64,000 nt of DNA, from assembly GCA_963813555.1 (NCBI GenBank), contig CAWEZX010000002.1, positions 930,001 through 994,000 of the forward strand, in the 5' to 3' direction. Positions within the stretch are counted from its first letter, which is position 1. Each line of letters begins with the position of its first letter. The DNA comes from Roseiarcus sp963813555 (GTDB lineage: Bacteria > Pseudomonadota > Alphaproteobacteria > Rhizobiales > Beijerinckiaceae). The notes beneath the pieces are model-generated. The model ran no database searches. It was not told the origin of the DNA and saw nothing but the letters and a program-made list of their open reading frames with translations. Made by a program: the position numbers and the translations under genes. Positions 34,100 through 43,215 of this stretch are shown here, one piece after another.

Positions 34100-35326
34100 C
34101 TATTCGGCGGCTTGGCGCGGCAGCGACGCCTTGTCGAGCGCTTGGGCGAGGTCCTCGATCAGATCCTCCACGTCCTCGAGGCCGACCGACAATCTGAGCA
34201 GACCCGGCGCGATGCCGAGCGCCGCACGCTGTTCGGGCTTGAGGCGCTGGTGCGTCGTTGTCTCCGGATGGGTGATGAGGCTCTTCGCGTCGCCGAGATT
34301 GTTGGAAATGCCAATGATCGTGAACGCGTTGGCGACCCGGAAAGCCGCCGCCTTGCCGCCGCCGACCTCGAACGCCACCATCGTGCCGCCGCCTTCCATC
34401 TGCCGCTGAAAGAGGGCCGCCTGCGGATGATCAGCGCGGCCCGGATAGAGCGTGCGGACGACGGCAGGATGATGGCCGAGGAAGTCCGCGATCTTGCCCG
34501 CGCTGCGCGTTTGCTCCGCAACGCGAACGGGTAAGGTCTCCAGCGACTTGAGCAGCGTCCAGGCGTTGAACGGCGAGAGACAAGGACCGGTCTGGCGGAG
34601 GAAATTGTGTATATGGTCGGCGATGAACTTCTCATTTCCCAGGATGATCCCGCCGAGCACGCGCCCCTGGCCGTCAATGTGTTTGGTGGCTGAGTAGACG
34701 ACGCAATCGGCGCCCAGTTTCATCGGGTGCTGAAGCAACGGCGTGGCGAACACGTTATCGACGACGAGAGTCGCGCCAGCCCCATGCATGATCTCGGCGA
34801 CGCCGGCGACGTCGACGAGCTCGAGCGTCGGATTGGTCGGCGATTCGAGGAACGCGGTCTTGGTATTCGGACGCACGGCCGCCCGCCAGGCGTTAAGATC
34901 CGCGCCGTCGACGAGGGTCGAGGCGACGCCGAAACGCGGCAACAGCTCCTCGACCACATAGAGACACGAACCGAACAAAGCCCGCGCGGCGACGATGTGG
35001 TCGCCCGCCTTGAGCTGGCCCATGAGCGCCGCGGTGACGGCTGCCATCCCGCTCGCCGTCGCCCGCGCCGCCTCGGCGCCTTCGAGCAGCGCCATCCGCC
35101 GCTCGAACATGGAGACCGTCGGATTGGCGAAGCGTGAATAGATGAAGCCCGGGTCGTCTCCCTTGAAGCGCGCCTCCGCCAGCTCCATCGTGTCGTACAG
35201 ATAGCCCTGGGTGAGAAAAAGGGCCTCCGACGTCTCATCGAATCCCGAACGCAGCGATCCGCCGTGGATCAGTTGGGTCGCGGGTCTCAGCGTCCTGGGA
35301 TCGCGGGATTTACGCGGGCTCGTCAT
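34100..35326 (-). CDS. metZ: O-succinylhomoserine sulfhydrylase
   Basis: PLP enzyme of the Cys/Met metabolism family making homocysteine from O-succinylhomoserine and sulfide. The 408-residue protein has ATQLIHGG, YSRFANPTVSMFE, SGMAAVTAALM, ESPTNPTLELVD, VVDNVFATPLLQ and the PLP lysine in YSATKHIDGQGR; the GQGR context is typical of MetZ as opposed to MetB. A SAM-II riboswitch lies about 65 bases upstream, so expression should fall when S-adenosylmethionine is abundant. Transcribed alone. Confidence 0.94.
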   Translation of the reverse strand: MTSPRKSRDPRTLRPATQLIHGGSLRSGFDETSEALFLTQGYLYDTMELAEARFKGDDPGFIYSRFANPTVSMFERRMALLEGAEAARATASGMAAVTAALMGQLKAGDHIVAARALFGSCLYVVEELLPRFGVASTLVDGADLNAWRAAVRPNTKTAFLESPTNPTLELVDVAGVAEIMHGAGATLVVDNVFATPLLQHPMKLGADCVVYSATKHIDGQGRVLGGIILGNEKFIADHIHNFLRQTGPCLSPFNAWTLLKSLETLPVRVAEQTRSAGKIADFLGHHPAVVRTLYPGRADHPQAALFQRQMEGGGTMVAFEVGGGKAAAFRVANAFTIIGISNNLGDAKSLITHPETTTHQRLKPEQRAALGIAPGLLRLSVGLEDVEDLIEDLAQALDKASLPRQAAE

Positions 35327-35390
35327 CTCTTCAAGTCCTCTGCGCCAGCGGCGCCTGACGGGCTTGAGACGAGGCGACGTTTTGAATGCG

Positions 35391-35452
35391 CCCCGATCTT
35401 TTAGCCCGTTGTTTTACGTGGCGGCAAGCCGATCGGCTCAAATGACCACGAG
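35391..35452 (-). promoter_or_regulatory. SAM-II riboswitch upstream of metZ
   Basis: On the minus strand the leader reads TCGTGGTCATTTGAGCCG, then CGGCTTGCCGCCACG, TAAAACAACGGGCTAAAAG and ATCGGGG. This follows the SAM-II layout: P1 is CGTGG (35450-35446) with CCACG (35421-35417), and the A-rich strand forms the pseudoknot with the P1 loop. SAM-II elements are common before metZ and metA in Hyphomicrobiales. One base differs from the usual GGTGATTTG (here GGTCATTTG). Confidence 0.82.
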
Positions 35453-35569
35453 GTGTGCTTGACATAGCGCCCGCGAAGCGTTGGCGTCAAGACCATGTCT
35501 TAGCTTACAAGTCTTGGCTTGGAGGTTTGGGGGCGCTAACAACGCGAAACCGCCCTTTGAGGCCTGACC

Positions 35570-36751
35570 TTGACGCCGCCCCGAACGCCGCTTCCCTTGA
35601 TCCTCGACAGTCATGAACCGGGCGTGGCGGACGCCCTGTTCTCGGCTCCCTTTGGCTTGTTCGGACGGCAGAAGATCCGCGCCATGATCGGCCGAAAACT
35701 GATCCGGGCTGATATTCCATTGGAGCCCTCTCAGCTCCAGCCTGCGAGTCTCGACCTCAGGCTCAGCAAGGAAGCCTATCGCGTTCGCTCGAGCTTTCTG
35801 CCCGGGCGCGAGCGCACCGTTCGCGACCGGCTCAAAAGCTTGAACGCGGAGCCCGTCTCGCTGGCGGGCAAGGGCGCCGTGCTGGAGAAAGGCATTGTCT
35901 ATGTCGCCCGGCTGATGGAGCGGCTGGAGCTGAGGCCCAACCTCTCCGGCGCGGCAAACCCAAAAAGCTCGACCGGCCGGCTCGATATTTTCACCCGCCT
36001 CATCGTCGATCGCGGCGAGGCGTTCGACGACGTGCCGCTCGAATACAAGGGCGAGCTGTGGCTCGAGATTTCCCCCCGCAGCTTCAGCGTCCGCGTCAAA
36101 GCCGGGTCGAAACTGTGCCAGGTTCGGTTTCGCAGCCGCCATCCCCAGCAAAAGGATCGGCATACCTTCACTCTGGACGACGCCGACATTCGCAAGCACC
36201 ACCTCGCCTGCGCGCTGGTCGACAGCCCGCTCGACCTGCGCGAGGGCGTGGTGCTGCGGGTCGATCTAGGGGGCCTGGGCGAGGCCGTTGTCGGCTACCG
36301 GGCGATTAAGAACAGCGACGTCATCGACGTCAGCCGGGTGCGCGGCTACGACATGGAGGATTTCTGGGAGCCAATTCAGCCCCGCGAGGATCGGCGCCTC
36401 ATCCTCGATCCCGACCAGTTCTACATCTTGGCTTCGCGCGAGCGCGTGCAGATCCCCTCGGATCTCGCCGCCGAGATGGCGCCGATCGACCCGGCGATTG
36501 GGGAGTTTCGGGTTCACTATGCCGGCTTCTTCGATCCCGGATTCGGACAGGGCAAGGACGGGCGCCCGTCCGCACGAGCGGTTCTGGAAGTGCGCAGCCG
36601 TGACGTGCCGTTCTTGCTGGAAGACGGCCAACCGGTCGGGAGGCTGGTGTACGAAAAACTGGCGGGCCCGCCGGATGCGCTCTATGGCGTCGATGCGACC
36701 TCGAGTTATCAGCACCAGGGGCTCAAGCTTTCGAAGCATTTCCGCGTTTAG
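35570..36751 (+). CDS. dcd: 2'-deoxycytidine 5'-triphosphate deaminase (long form)
   Basis: Nucleotide enzyme converting dCTP to dUTP for thymidylate supply. The 393-residue product is about twice the length of E. coli Dcd and fits the long alphaproteobacterial family with two dUTPase-like halves. Motifs: LQPASLDLRL, SGAANPKSSTGRLDIFTRLI (phosphate and substrate binding) and, in the second half, GEFRVHYAGFFDPGFG. The first start (TTG at 35570) is weak; the true start may be slightly downstream, before QKIRAMIGRKLI. It is divergent from metZ. Confidence 0.82.
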   Translation: MTPPRTPLPLILDSHEPGVADALFSAPFGLFGRQKIRAMIGRKLIRADIPLEPSQLQPASLDLRLSKEAYRVRSSFLPGRERTVRDRLKSLNAEPVSLAGKGAVLEKGIVYVARLMERLELRPNLSGAANPKSSTGRLDIFTRLIVDRGEAFDDVPLEYKGELWLEISPRSFSVRVKAGSKLCQVRFRSRHPQQKDRHTFTLDDADIRKHHLACALVDSPLDLREGVVLRVDLGGLGEAVVGYRAIKNSDVIDVSRVRGYDMEDFWEPIQPREDRRLILDPDQFYILASRERVQIPSDLAAEMAPIDPAIGEFRVHYAGFFDPGFGQGKDGRPSARAVLEVRSRDVPFLLEDGQPVGRLVYEKLAGPPDALYGVDATSSYQHQGLKLSKHFRV

Positions 36752-36939
36752 CGGACCGTTAGGCGGCGCGCCGAGCCTATTGTGACAGTTTTGCCGCGGA
36801 ACGTCACATTTCGCTTGGCGAGCGGCCATCTTTTCCTATATGAGGTCGAGGTGGCGCGGCGCCGGGAGGCCCCGCGCCGCGAGTTTTTCTGGCTGGCGTC
36901 GTCGCCCGCCGGGGGCCCTAAAACCCACATTGAGGAGCA

Positions 36940-37137
36940 ATGGCCAATCCGTTCGAATTCGTTCAGCAAGTGCGCGCAGAGGCCGCGAAGGTCATTTGGC
37001 CGACGCGGCGTGAGACCCTGATCACCACCGGGCTGGTGCTGTTGCTGGTCGTGTTCACGAGCGTGTTCTTCGTCCTCGTCGATCAGGTGTTGCGCACAAT
37101 CGTTTCGCTCGCGCTCGGCTTTGGCCGCGGGGGCTGA
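36940..37137 (+). CDS. secE: preprotein translocase subunit SecE
   Basis: A 65-residue protein with one membrane helix (LITTGLVLLLVVFTSVFFVL) preceded by the SecE motif FVQQVRAEAAKVIWPTRRE. SecE stabilises SecY in the SecYEG channel. GAGGAG lies six bases before the start. It is followed by nusG after 28 bases, the near-universal pairing. No tRNA-Trp gene is found just upstream, where it often lies. Confidence 0.95.
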   Translation: MANPFEFVQQVRAEAAKVIWPTRRETLITTGLVLLLVVFTSVFFVLVDQVLRTIVSLALGFGRGG

Positions 37138-37165
37138 CGTCTGTCATGATCCGGAACGCTCAAAT

Positions 37166-37696
37166 ATGAGTATGCGCTGGTATATCGTCCACGCCTATTC
37201 CAACTTCGAGAAGAAGGTGGCGGAATCCATTCGCGAGCAGGCGAGTCAGCGCGGGCTTTCCGATAAGTTCGAGGAGATCCTCGTGCCGACCGAGCAGGTC
37301 GTCGAGATGCGCCGGGGACGCAAGATCAACTCGGAGCGGAAGTTCTTCCCCGGCTACGTCCTGGTCAAATGCGATCTCACCGATGAGGTCTACCACCTGA
37401 TCAAGAACACGCCCAAGGTGACGGGCTTCCTCGGCGCGGACAAAAAACCGATGCCTATCCCCGATATCGAGGCCGACCGGATCAAGGGACAGGTGGCCGA
37501 CGGCGTCGAGCGGCCGAAGGCGGCGATCCGGTTCGAGATCGGCGAAAGCGTGCGCGTGGCGGACGGGCCTTTCGCCTCCTTCAACGGGGTGGTCGAGGAA
37601 GTCGACGAATCCCGCTCGCGGGTCAAGGTCGCCGTGTCCATCTTCGGCCGGGCGACGCCGGTCGACCTCGAATTCGGCCAGGTCGAAAAGCAATAG
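37166..37696 (+). CDS. nusG: transcription termination/antitermination protein NusG
   Basis: A 176-residue NusG: NGN domain starting RWYIVHAYSNFEKKV, with FFPGYVLVKCDL and HLIKNTPKVTGFLG, and a C-terminal KOW domain (GESVRVADGPFASFNGVVEE to VDLEFGQVEK). It binds RNA polymerase and Rho or ribosomal protein S10. Start at 37166 gives the conserved N-terminus. The genes rplK and rplA, which normally follow, are absent; a terminator and a methyltransferase gene come next. Confidence 0.96.
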   Translation: MSMRWYIVHAYSNFEKKVAESIREQASQRGLSDKFEEILVPTEQVVEMRRGRKINSERKFFPGYVLVKCDLTDEVYHLIKNTPKVTGFLGADKKPMPIPDIEADRIKGQVADGVERPKAAIRFEIGESVRVADGPFASFNGVVEEVDESRSRVKVAVSIFGRATPVDLEFGQVEKQ

Positions 37697-37887
37697 CAAT
37701 ACGGCCGCTGTCGCCGCGCATTTTGGCTTAGCGTCGCCACTCATGCCGTTCAGAACCGAACGGCGATTGTCCCGCGCCCGGTCAGCCTGCGGCGGAACGA
37801 TTGCGGCGCGGGCGCGTTAGCGCCCGACCTCGACCATTCGGGGATTGCCATGGCCGCACTCGACCGATATAGAATGTCCTCACAAAC

Positions 37888-37943
37888 AAGCGGCGCCAAG
37901 AAAAGACCATTCGGTTTTCTCGGGAGCGCCGCTTTCTTTATTT
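37888..37943 (+). terminator. intrinsic terminator downstream of secE-nusG
   Basis: AAGCGGCGC (37888-37896) pairs with GCGCCGCTT (37926-37934); an inner AGAAAA/TTTTCT stem extends it, and TCTTTATTT follows. A strong rho-independent structure 190 bases after nusG that would end the secE-nusG transcript. Confidence 0.75.
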
Positions 37944-37958
37944 GAGGGCCAAGCTTCA

Positions 37959-38697
37959 ATGCAGTATACAAATGTGCCGAAGCCAATTCGGGCCTCTGTG
38001 CGAGCTCTCAAATATGCTCGCAAATCGGGTTTGAGATTGTTCGGCGCTCAGTATCCGAGACATTGCACGGTTTGCGGTCATTCGGGCCGATTTTATTCTT
38101 ACGGATTTCCGCTTGCCGCCAATTCAATGTGCCCCTCGTGCCTTTCGCTTGAGCGGCATCGGGCGCTCGCTATCTGCGCCGGTCAGGAGCCGCTGTTTGA
38201 GGGCAAGGACCTTCTCCACTTCGCGCCGGAGCCGAGTTCTCACCGCATTCATCCGCAGTAAAGGGGTTAAGAACTATAAGACCTGCGATCTGTTCAAGCC
38301 GGATGTCGACCTTCGCATCGACATCTGCGCCATCGACCTCCCTGATCAGTCATTCGATACCGTGTTATGCCTTCATGTTTTGGAGCACGTTCCCGACGAC
38401 CGGAAAGCGATGTCCGAGCTGAGGCGGATTTTGCGTCCCTCCGGCATGGCGATCATCATGGTCCCGATGGAGGAAGGGCTCGACGAGACCTACGAGAATC
38501 CCTCGATCGTCTCACGGGCCGACCGATTGATCCATTTCGGGCAGGAAGACCACGTTCGCTATTACGGCCGCGACCTTCGCGATCGACTGCGCGAGGCGAA
38601 GTTTTCGATCCGCGAATGGGTGTCGAGGGAGCCTTATGTCCTCAAGCACGGCTTGCGGCGCGGGGAACGCGTTTTCCTTTGCACCCGAATCGAGTGA
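37959..38697 (+). CDS. SAM-dependent methyltransferase with zinc ribbon, frame broken
   Basis: Class I methyltransferase beginning MQYTNVPKPIRASVRALKYA. An N-terminal zinc ribbon has CTVCGHSGRF and CPSCLSLERHR; then comes the Rossmann core, LLHFAPEP in one frame and KTCDLFKPDVDLRIDICAID, SFDTVLCLHVLEHVPDDRKA and ILRPSGMAIIMVP in the next. The frame changes near 38235 (GAGCCGAGTT, one base extra or missing); without it the protein would be about 245 residues. It precedes two glycosyltransferase genes and probably methylates a surface-glycan or lipid intermediate (inference). Confidence 0.78.
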
Positions 38698-38719
38698 ACG
38701 GCCTCGGCCGGAGGGGGGC

Positions 38720-39658
38720 ATGACTCTTAATGAGGCCGAACGGGCCGTGCTGCTCAAGCCGGGCGGGACGCGGCCAGCAATCGGACTTGTGTCAGTGATC
38801 ATGCCCCACCTCAACGATTACGACAATTTGGACGCCTGTTTGACGTTGCTTCAGGCTCAGAGCTTTCCAAAGGACCGAACGGAAATCATTATTGCTGACA
38901 ACGGCAGCTCGCGGGGGTTCGACGCCGTGCGTGGCATCGTCGGATCGCGCGGACGAGTTGTTGAGGTCGCCGAACGCGGCGCTGGGCCAGCGCGCAATGC
39001 GGGGGTGCGCGCTTCGCGGGGCGACGCGGTCGCGTTCATCGACAGCGACTGTCGTCCGGACCCGCGGTGGCTCGAGGAAGGCCTGGCCGAATTGCGGCTG
39101 GCGGATTTCGTTGGCGGGCGAGTCGACGTCCTGGTTGAGGATCCGCGGCGGATGACGGCGGCCGAAGCGTTCGAAAGTGTGTTCGCCTTTAGGAACGAGC
39201 ACTACGTCAAGGACCTCAATTTCACGGTCACCGCGTCGATGTTCGTCTGGCGCTCGGTGTTCGACGTGGTCGGCGGCTTCGTAAACGGCGTCCCCGAGGA
39301 TAAGGATTGGTGCATAAGGGCGGGACGGCAAGGCTATCGCATTCGTTTTGCGCCGAAGTCGATCCTCGGCCATCCAGCCCGCCGGACTATGCTGGAACTG
39401 AAGCGCAAATGGCGACGGCTGACGCTTAAATCATGCGAAGGCGATCGGCGCGAAGGCAAAGGACCGGTCCGCATCCTGTTGCGCCAATGGGTGGCCCTGC
39501 TGGCGGTTGCGCCGCACGCCTTTGTGCCGCTTGCCTCGAAACGCCTGACCGGGATTCGAAATCGCTTCATGGCGGTCGGCGGTCTGGCCGAGATCAGGGC
39601 CTACCGGTTCGTGGTCGCTCACCGGGCCGTCCTGCGATCGACGCGCGAGTCATCGTGA
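38720..39658 (+). CDS. family 2 glycosyltransferase
   Basis: A 312-residue GT-A enzyme: VSVIMPHLNDYDNLDACL at the N-terminus, IIIADNGSS, GAGPARNAGVRASRGDAVAF and the DxD-like FIDSDCRPDP, then GVPEDKDWCIRAGRQGY (acceptor/ED motif). The C-terminus has one hydrophobic segment (VALLAVAPHAFVPLA). Start at 38720 was preferred over the longer frame because it lies just after the methyltransferase stop. It directly abuts the next glycosyltransferase gene. Sugar donor unknown. Confidence 0.85.
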   Translation: MTLNEAERAVLLKPGGTRPAIGLVSVIMPHLNDYDNLDACLTLLQAQSFPKDRTEIIIADNGSSRGFDAVRGIVGSRGRVVEVAERGAGPARNAGVRASRGDAVAFIDSDCRPDPRWLEEGLAELRLADFVGGRVDVLVEDPRRMTAAEAFESVFAFRNEHYVKDLNFTVTASMFVWRSVFDVVGGFVNGVPEDKDWCIRAGRQGYRIRFAPKSILGHPARRTMLELKRKWRRLTLKSCEGDRREGKGPVRILLRQWVALLAVAPHAFVPLASKRLTGIRNRFMAVGGLAEIRAYRFVVAHRAVLRSTRESS

Positions 39659-40699
39659 ATGCTGGCCGACGTCGAGGTCCCGATTGTTATCGTGGGGTTT
39701 GGGAACGCCGACGATATGGTCAAATGCCTGACCACGATCGGCCAGCAGCGCGGCTGTCCCAGGATCGGCGTCTTCATCTGCGAGAACGGCGGCGCGGATG
39801 CGTTCGACGCGCTGATCGGAGCTCTGTCGAGCCCTGGGCGGCCCTGCGCGGGCAGTGTGCAGAGCGCGGATCGCGACGCGCCCATTTTTCTGCGCATTCG
39901 GCGGTTGCGGCTCGCGGCTGCCGGCATCCCGGTTTTCGTTGGTCTTGCGCGGGAGAATCTCGGCTTTCCGGGCGGGGTCAATTCGTGGATACGGCTTTTT
40001 TTGGCCGAACGCGGCTGGAACGGCGTGTGGATCCTCAACCCCGACACTTGGCCGGAGCCGGACGCCTTGGCCGAGCTCATTGCTTTCGCCGTCAGGCGGG
40101 GGAAGGGCATGGTCCAGAGCCGGATCATGTTTCCCGACAGGTCGGACATCGCCTCATCGCGTGGCCTCAAGTGGCACAAGCTAAGGGCCTCAGTGACGGG
40201 CGTCGACATTTTCGCGCCGGTCTCGCCCGCGCCGGACCCCGATGACGTCGAGCGCCGAATCGACTCGCCAACCGGGGTCTCATTCTACGTGACCAGAGCT
40301 TGCATCGATAAGATCGGGCTTATGGACGACTCCTACTGGCTCTACTGGGAAGATTTCGATTGGGGTGTTCGCGCCAAGGCGGCATGCGGCGTCGGCTACG
40401 CCCATAATTCCATCGTCCCCCACATCGGCGGCAGCTCGACCGGCGCAGTCCGCAAGCGCGCCCAGCGTTCGGTCGCAGCTGTCTATCTCGGCAACCGCAA
40501 CAAGCTTCACTTCGTGCGCCAGCATCACCCGGACTGGTTCGCGTGGACCGTGTTCGTATCCTTCCTCCGAACCGGCGAATACCTGCTGGTCGGATCGACG
40601 CGCAATTTTTCCGCCGCGGTCAAGGGTCTGGTCGCCGGCTTGCGCGGCGAGAAGGGCCGGCCCGAGGTGGCACCGAAACAGGCGTCGGTCGGAACGTGA
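39659..40699 (+). CDS. family 2 glycosyltransferase
   Basis: A 346-residue GT2 of the rhamnosyl/N-glycosyltransferase type: VPIVIVGFGNADDMVKCL, ARENLGFPGGVNSWI, GVWILNPDTWPEPDALAEL (metal-binding DTWPEP region), and the late block DDSYWLYWEDFDWGVRAK. It begins one codon after the upstream glycosyltransferase stops (TGA then ATG sharing no base), so the two are co-translated. Likely adds a deoxysugar or hexose to a surface polysaccharide. Substrate not defined. Confidence 0.87.
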   Translation: MLADVEVPIVIVGFGNADDMVKCLTTIGQQRGCPRIGVFICENGGADAFDALIGALSSPGRPCAGSVQSADRDAPIFLRIRRLRLAAAGIPVFVGLARENLGFPGGVNSWIRLFLAERGWNGVWILNPDTWPEPDALAELIAFAVRRGKGMVQSRIMFPDRSDIASSRGLKWHKLRASVTGVDIFAPVSPAPDPDDVERRIDSPTGVSFYVTRACIDKIGLMDDSYWLYWEDFDWGVRAKAACGVGYAHNSIVPHIGGSSTGAVRKRAQRSVAAVYLGNRNKLHFVRQHHPDWFAWTVFVSFLRTGEYLLVGSTRNFSAAVKGLVAGLRGEKGRPEVAPKQASVGT

Positions 40700-40715
40700 A
40701 TGGCGCTCGCCGCGC

Positions 40716-41609
40716 TTAGTAGCGCCAACGCTGCGCCGTGCTGACGAGAAAGTCGCGAAAGGCCTGAACCCGCGCGACGTTTTTGAGCTCCTCCGTATAG
40801 ACCAGGAAGCAGTCCATCTCCGGCATGTCCGCTTGCGGAAGCAGGCGCATCAATCCCAATTCTGGCTGCACGCAATAATCGGGCAGCACGGCGATGCCGA
40901 CGCCGTGCTCGACCGCATGCGTCATCGCCGCCAGATTGTTGACCGTAATCTGTGGCGTGCGCGGAGCCTTGGGGTCGCGACCCAGGCTCAGAAGCGAGTT
41001 GAGATCGTACAAGAGATGGGTCGCCGTCGGAGCGCCGAAAGCGACGAGATGGTGCTGATCGAGATCTTCGACCTTGCGCGGCTGCGGGTGCTTTCTCAGG
41101 TAATCGGTTGAAGCGTAGGCGTGGAAATGCACAGTGAACAGGCGGCGCCGAATCAAGTCCGGCTGGCTCGGCTCGCGCAACCGGAGCGCTACGTCCGCTT
41201 CGCGCATCCCGAGGTCGAGGTCGTCGTCCGACAACAACAGTTGCAGCTTGATCTCGGGGTAGAGATCGACAAACTCGCCGAGCCGCGGGGCCAGCCAATT
41301 GGCGCCGAGGCCCAATGTCGTGGTGACCCGCAATTCGCCGTGCGGCTTCTCCCGGCTGTCGATGAGCCGGCTGCGCACGGCGTCGAGCTTGAGAACCACG
41401 TCGCGCACGGCGCCCAGCAACATTTCGCCTTGCTCGGTCAGAATGAGTCCGCGGGCGTGGCGATGAAACAATGGCGCGCCGAGGTCGGCCTCGAGCGCCC
41501 CAACTTGGCGGCTGATCGCCGACTGACTGAGGCCCAGCGTCTCGCCTGCATGTGTGAACGACCCAGCGTCGGCGGCCGCCTGAAAGACGCGCAGCTTATC
41601 CCAATCCAT
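40716..41609 (-). CDS. LysR-family transcriptional regulator
   Basis: A 297-residue LysR regulator. The N-terminal winged helix-turn-helix is LRVFQAAADAGSFTHAGETL, then LSQSAISRQVGALEADLG and LFHRHARGLILTEQG; the C-terminal half is the periplasmic-binding-like effector domain (GELRVTTTLGLGANWLAPRL). It lies downstream of trxB on the same strand, a neighbourhood often seen in Hyphomicrobiales. The effector and targets are unknown. Confidence 0.92.
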   Translation of the reverse strand: MDWDKLRVFQAAADAGSFTHAGETLGLSQSAISRQVGALEADLGAPLFHRHARGLILTEQGEMLLGAVRDVVLKLDAVRSRLIDSREKPHGELRVTTTLGLGANWLAPRLGEFVDLYPEIKLQLLLSDDDLDLGMREADVALRLREPSQPDLIRRRLFTVHFHAYASTDYLRKHPQPRKVEDLDQHHLVAFGAPTATHLLYDLNSLLSLGRDPKAPRTPQITVNNLAAMTHAVEHGVGIAVLPDYCVQPELGLMRLLPQADMPEMDCFLVYTEELKNVARVQAFRDFLVSTAQRWRY

Positions 41610-41683
41610 GTACGTTTCCTCGGCCCTGCAGGGCCCATTGCGACGCTGCTTTTATGTTCGCCTGGCGCCGGCGTCCGCGTCAC

Positions 41684-42672
41684 TTATTCAGCCGCTTCGG
41701 CCGCCCGCTTCGGCTCCTCGGCGGCGAGCCAGCGCTCCGCCTCGAGCGCGGCCATGCAGCCAAGACCGGCGGCCGTGACCGCCTGACGGAACACATCGTC
41801 AGCGACGTCGCCGGCGGCGAACACGCCCTCGACGCTGGTCGCGGTCGATCCGGGCGTGGTCTGAACGTAGCCGTTCGATTTCAGGGCGACCTGACCGCGC
41901 ACCAGCTCGGTCGCCGGCTCATGACCAATGGCCACGAACACGCCGTCAGCCGTAAGATCATCAAGCGCGCCGGTCATCACGTTCCTGACTCGGATCCCGG
42001 TGACGCCGAGCGGGGCGCCTTCCCCCAGAATAGCCTCGACGACGGTGTTCCAGCGGATCGAAACGTTGTGGCGCGCGGACAGTCGTTCGCTCAGGATTTT
42101 CTCCGCCCGGAACAAGTCGCGACGATGCAAGACGGTGACATGGGCGGCGAGGTTGGAGAGATGCAGCGCCTCCTCGACCGCGGTATTGCCGCCGCCAATG
42201 ACGGCCACCGACTTGCCGCGGAAGAAAATCCGTCGCAGGTCGCACAGGCGGAGACGCCCAAGCCCTTGAACGCCTCTTCGCTCTCCAGGCCAAGCCATTT
42301 GGCCTTCGCTCCCGTCGCTAGGATGATCGCTTCGGCGGCGAGCGTGCGTCCACTGTCGCACCGAACGATGAACGGCCGCTGTCCAAGCTCGAGCCCCACC
42401 ACATGTTCGCTCTCGACCCGGGCGCCCACGTGATCGGCTTGAGCCCGCATCTGCTCCATCAGCCACGGCCCCTGGATCGGGTCGGCAAATCCGGGGTAAT
42501 TCTCCACGTCGGTGGTGGTCATCAGTTGCCCGCCCGCCTCGAACCCCGCCAGAACCAGCGGCTTCAAAAGAGCGCGCGCGGCATAAATCGCCGCCGTATA
42601 TGCAGCCGGCCCCGAACCGATAATGACAAGACGCTCGTGCTCAATCCTGGACGGAGACAATTCGACCCCCAA
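41684..42672 (-). CDS. trxB: thioredoxin-disulfide reductase, frame broken
   Basis: FAD/NADPH enzyme reducing thioredoxin. The N-terminal half has VIIGSGPAAYTAAIYAARA and the redox site SACATCDG. The frame then shifts at the A run 42225-42228 (T run on the coding strand); FFRGKSVAVIGGGNTAVEEA continues in the next frame, with NADPH site and C-terminal VEGVFAAGDVADDVFRQAVT. One T missing explains it, and both halves are otherwise intact to a normal stop. As trxB is usually needed, a base-calling error is a strong possibility. It lies upstream of lysR. Confidence 0.88.
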
Positions 42673-42821
42673 ATCTTAAGCGCTGCCCTGCCACGCGGAC
42701 CGCTTGGCCCAGCCGCGGCCGCCTCGCCCTTATATGGGGACGGAAGTTCGGGGACAACGGCGCCTGGGCGCTAAATGCCGCCGCCAGCGGTATAAGGCGT
42801 TCATTCACCGATCTTTCGAGA

Positions 42822-43079
42822 TCAATCCGCGGTGGGCAAACGGCGGATGACAAACTCGATCCGGTCGCCGGCAAGCTCGCGCCAGGATTCGATCTCGGTC
42901 ATATAGGCCGCCTTGGGGAAGCGCTCGAACCATTCGCGCGCCTTTGCCCGCGCTTCGTCTCGCGGCAGACAATAGGTCTCTCGCCGCCAGGCGTCCTCCG
43001 CCGCAACCCCGTGCGAACGCCTGCTGCGCCGGTTGGCGACGCGCGCGGCGAGATCGATCGGCTTCTTGGTCCCAGCCGC
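42822..43079 (-). CDS. conserved hypothetical protein
   Basis: An 85-residue basic soluble protein, starting MAAGTKKPIDLAARVANRRS, with EDAWRRETYCLPRDEARAK, REWFERFPKAAYMTEIESW and a C-terminal IEFVIRRLPTAD. From memory the pattern resembles a small protein conserved in Hyphomicrobiales; no function is known to me. Start at 43079 gives that N-terminus; a six-codon longer start (43097) is possible. Confidence 0.72.
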   Translation of the reverse strand, partial: AAGTKKPIDLAARVANRRSRRSHGVAAEDAWRRETYCLPRDEARAKAREWFERFPKAAYMTEIESWRELAGDRIEFVIRRLPTAD

Positions 43080-43215
43080 CATCCTAACCCTCTCCAAAGC
43101 AAGAGTTTAGCGCGGTTTCTGACCAGTTGGGAACTGGGAATTATGTGGAGTGATTTTAGAGTTAGCGCCAAGCAGCGGACCCCGGGCGCGTCCGCTCAAT
43201 TCCTGCTCTCGAATT

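Noticed and set aside
35438..36202. Minus-strand 254-codon frame over the dcd gene
   Set aside because: Opposes a conserved dCTP deaminase and overlaps the SAM-II riboswitch; no family features.
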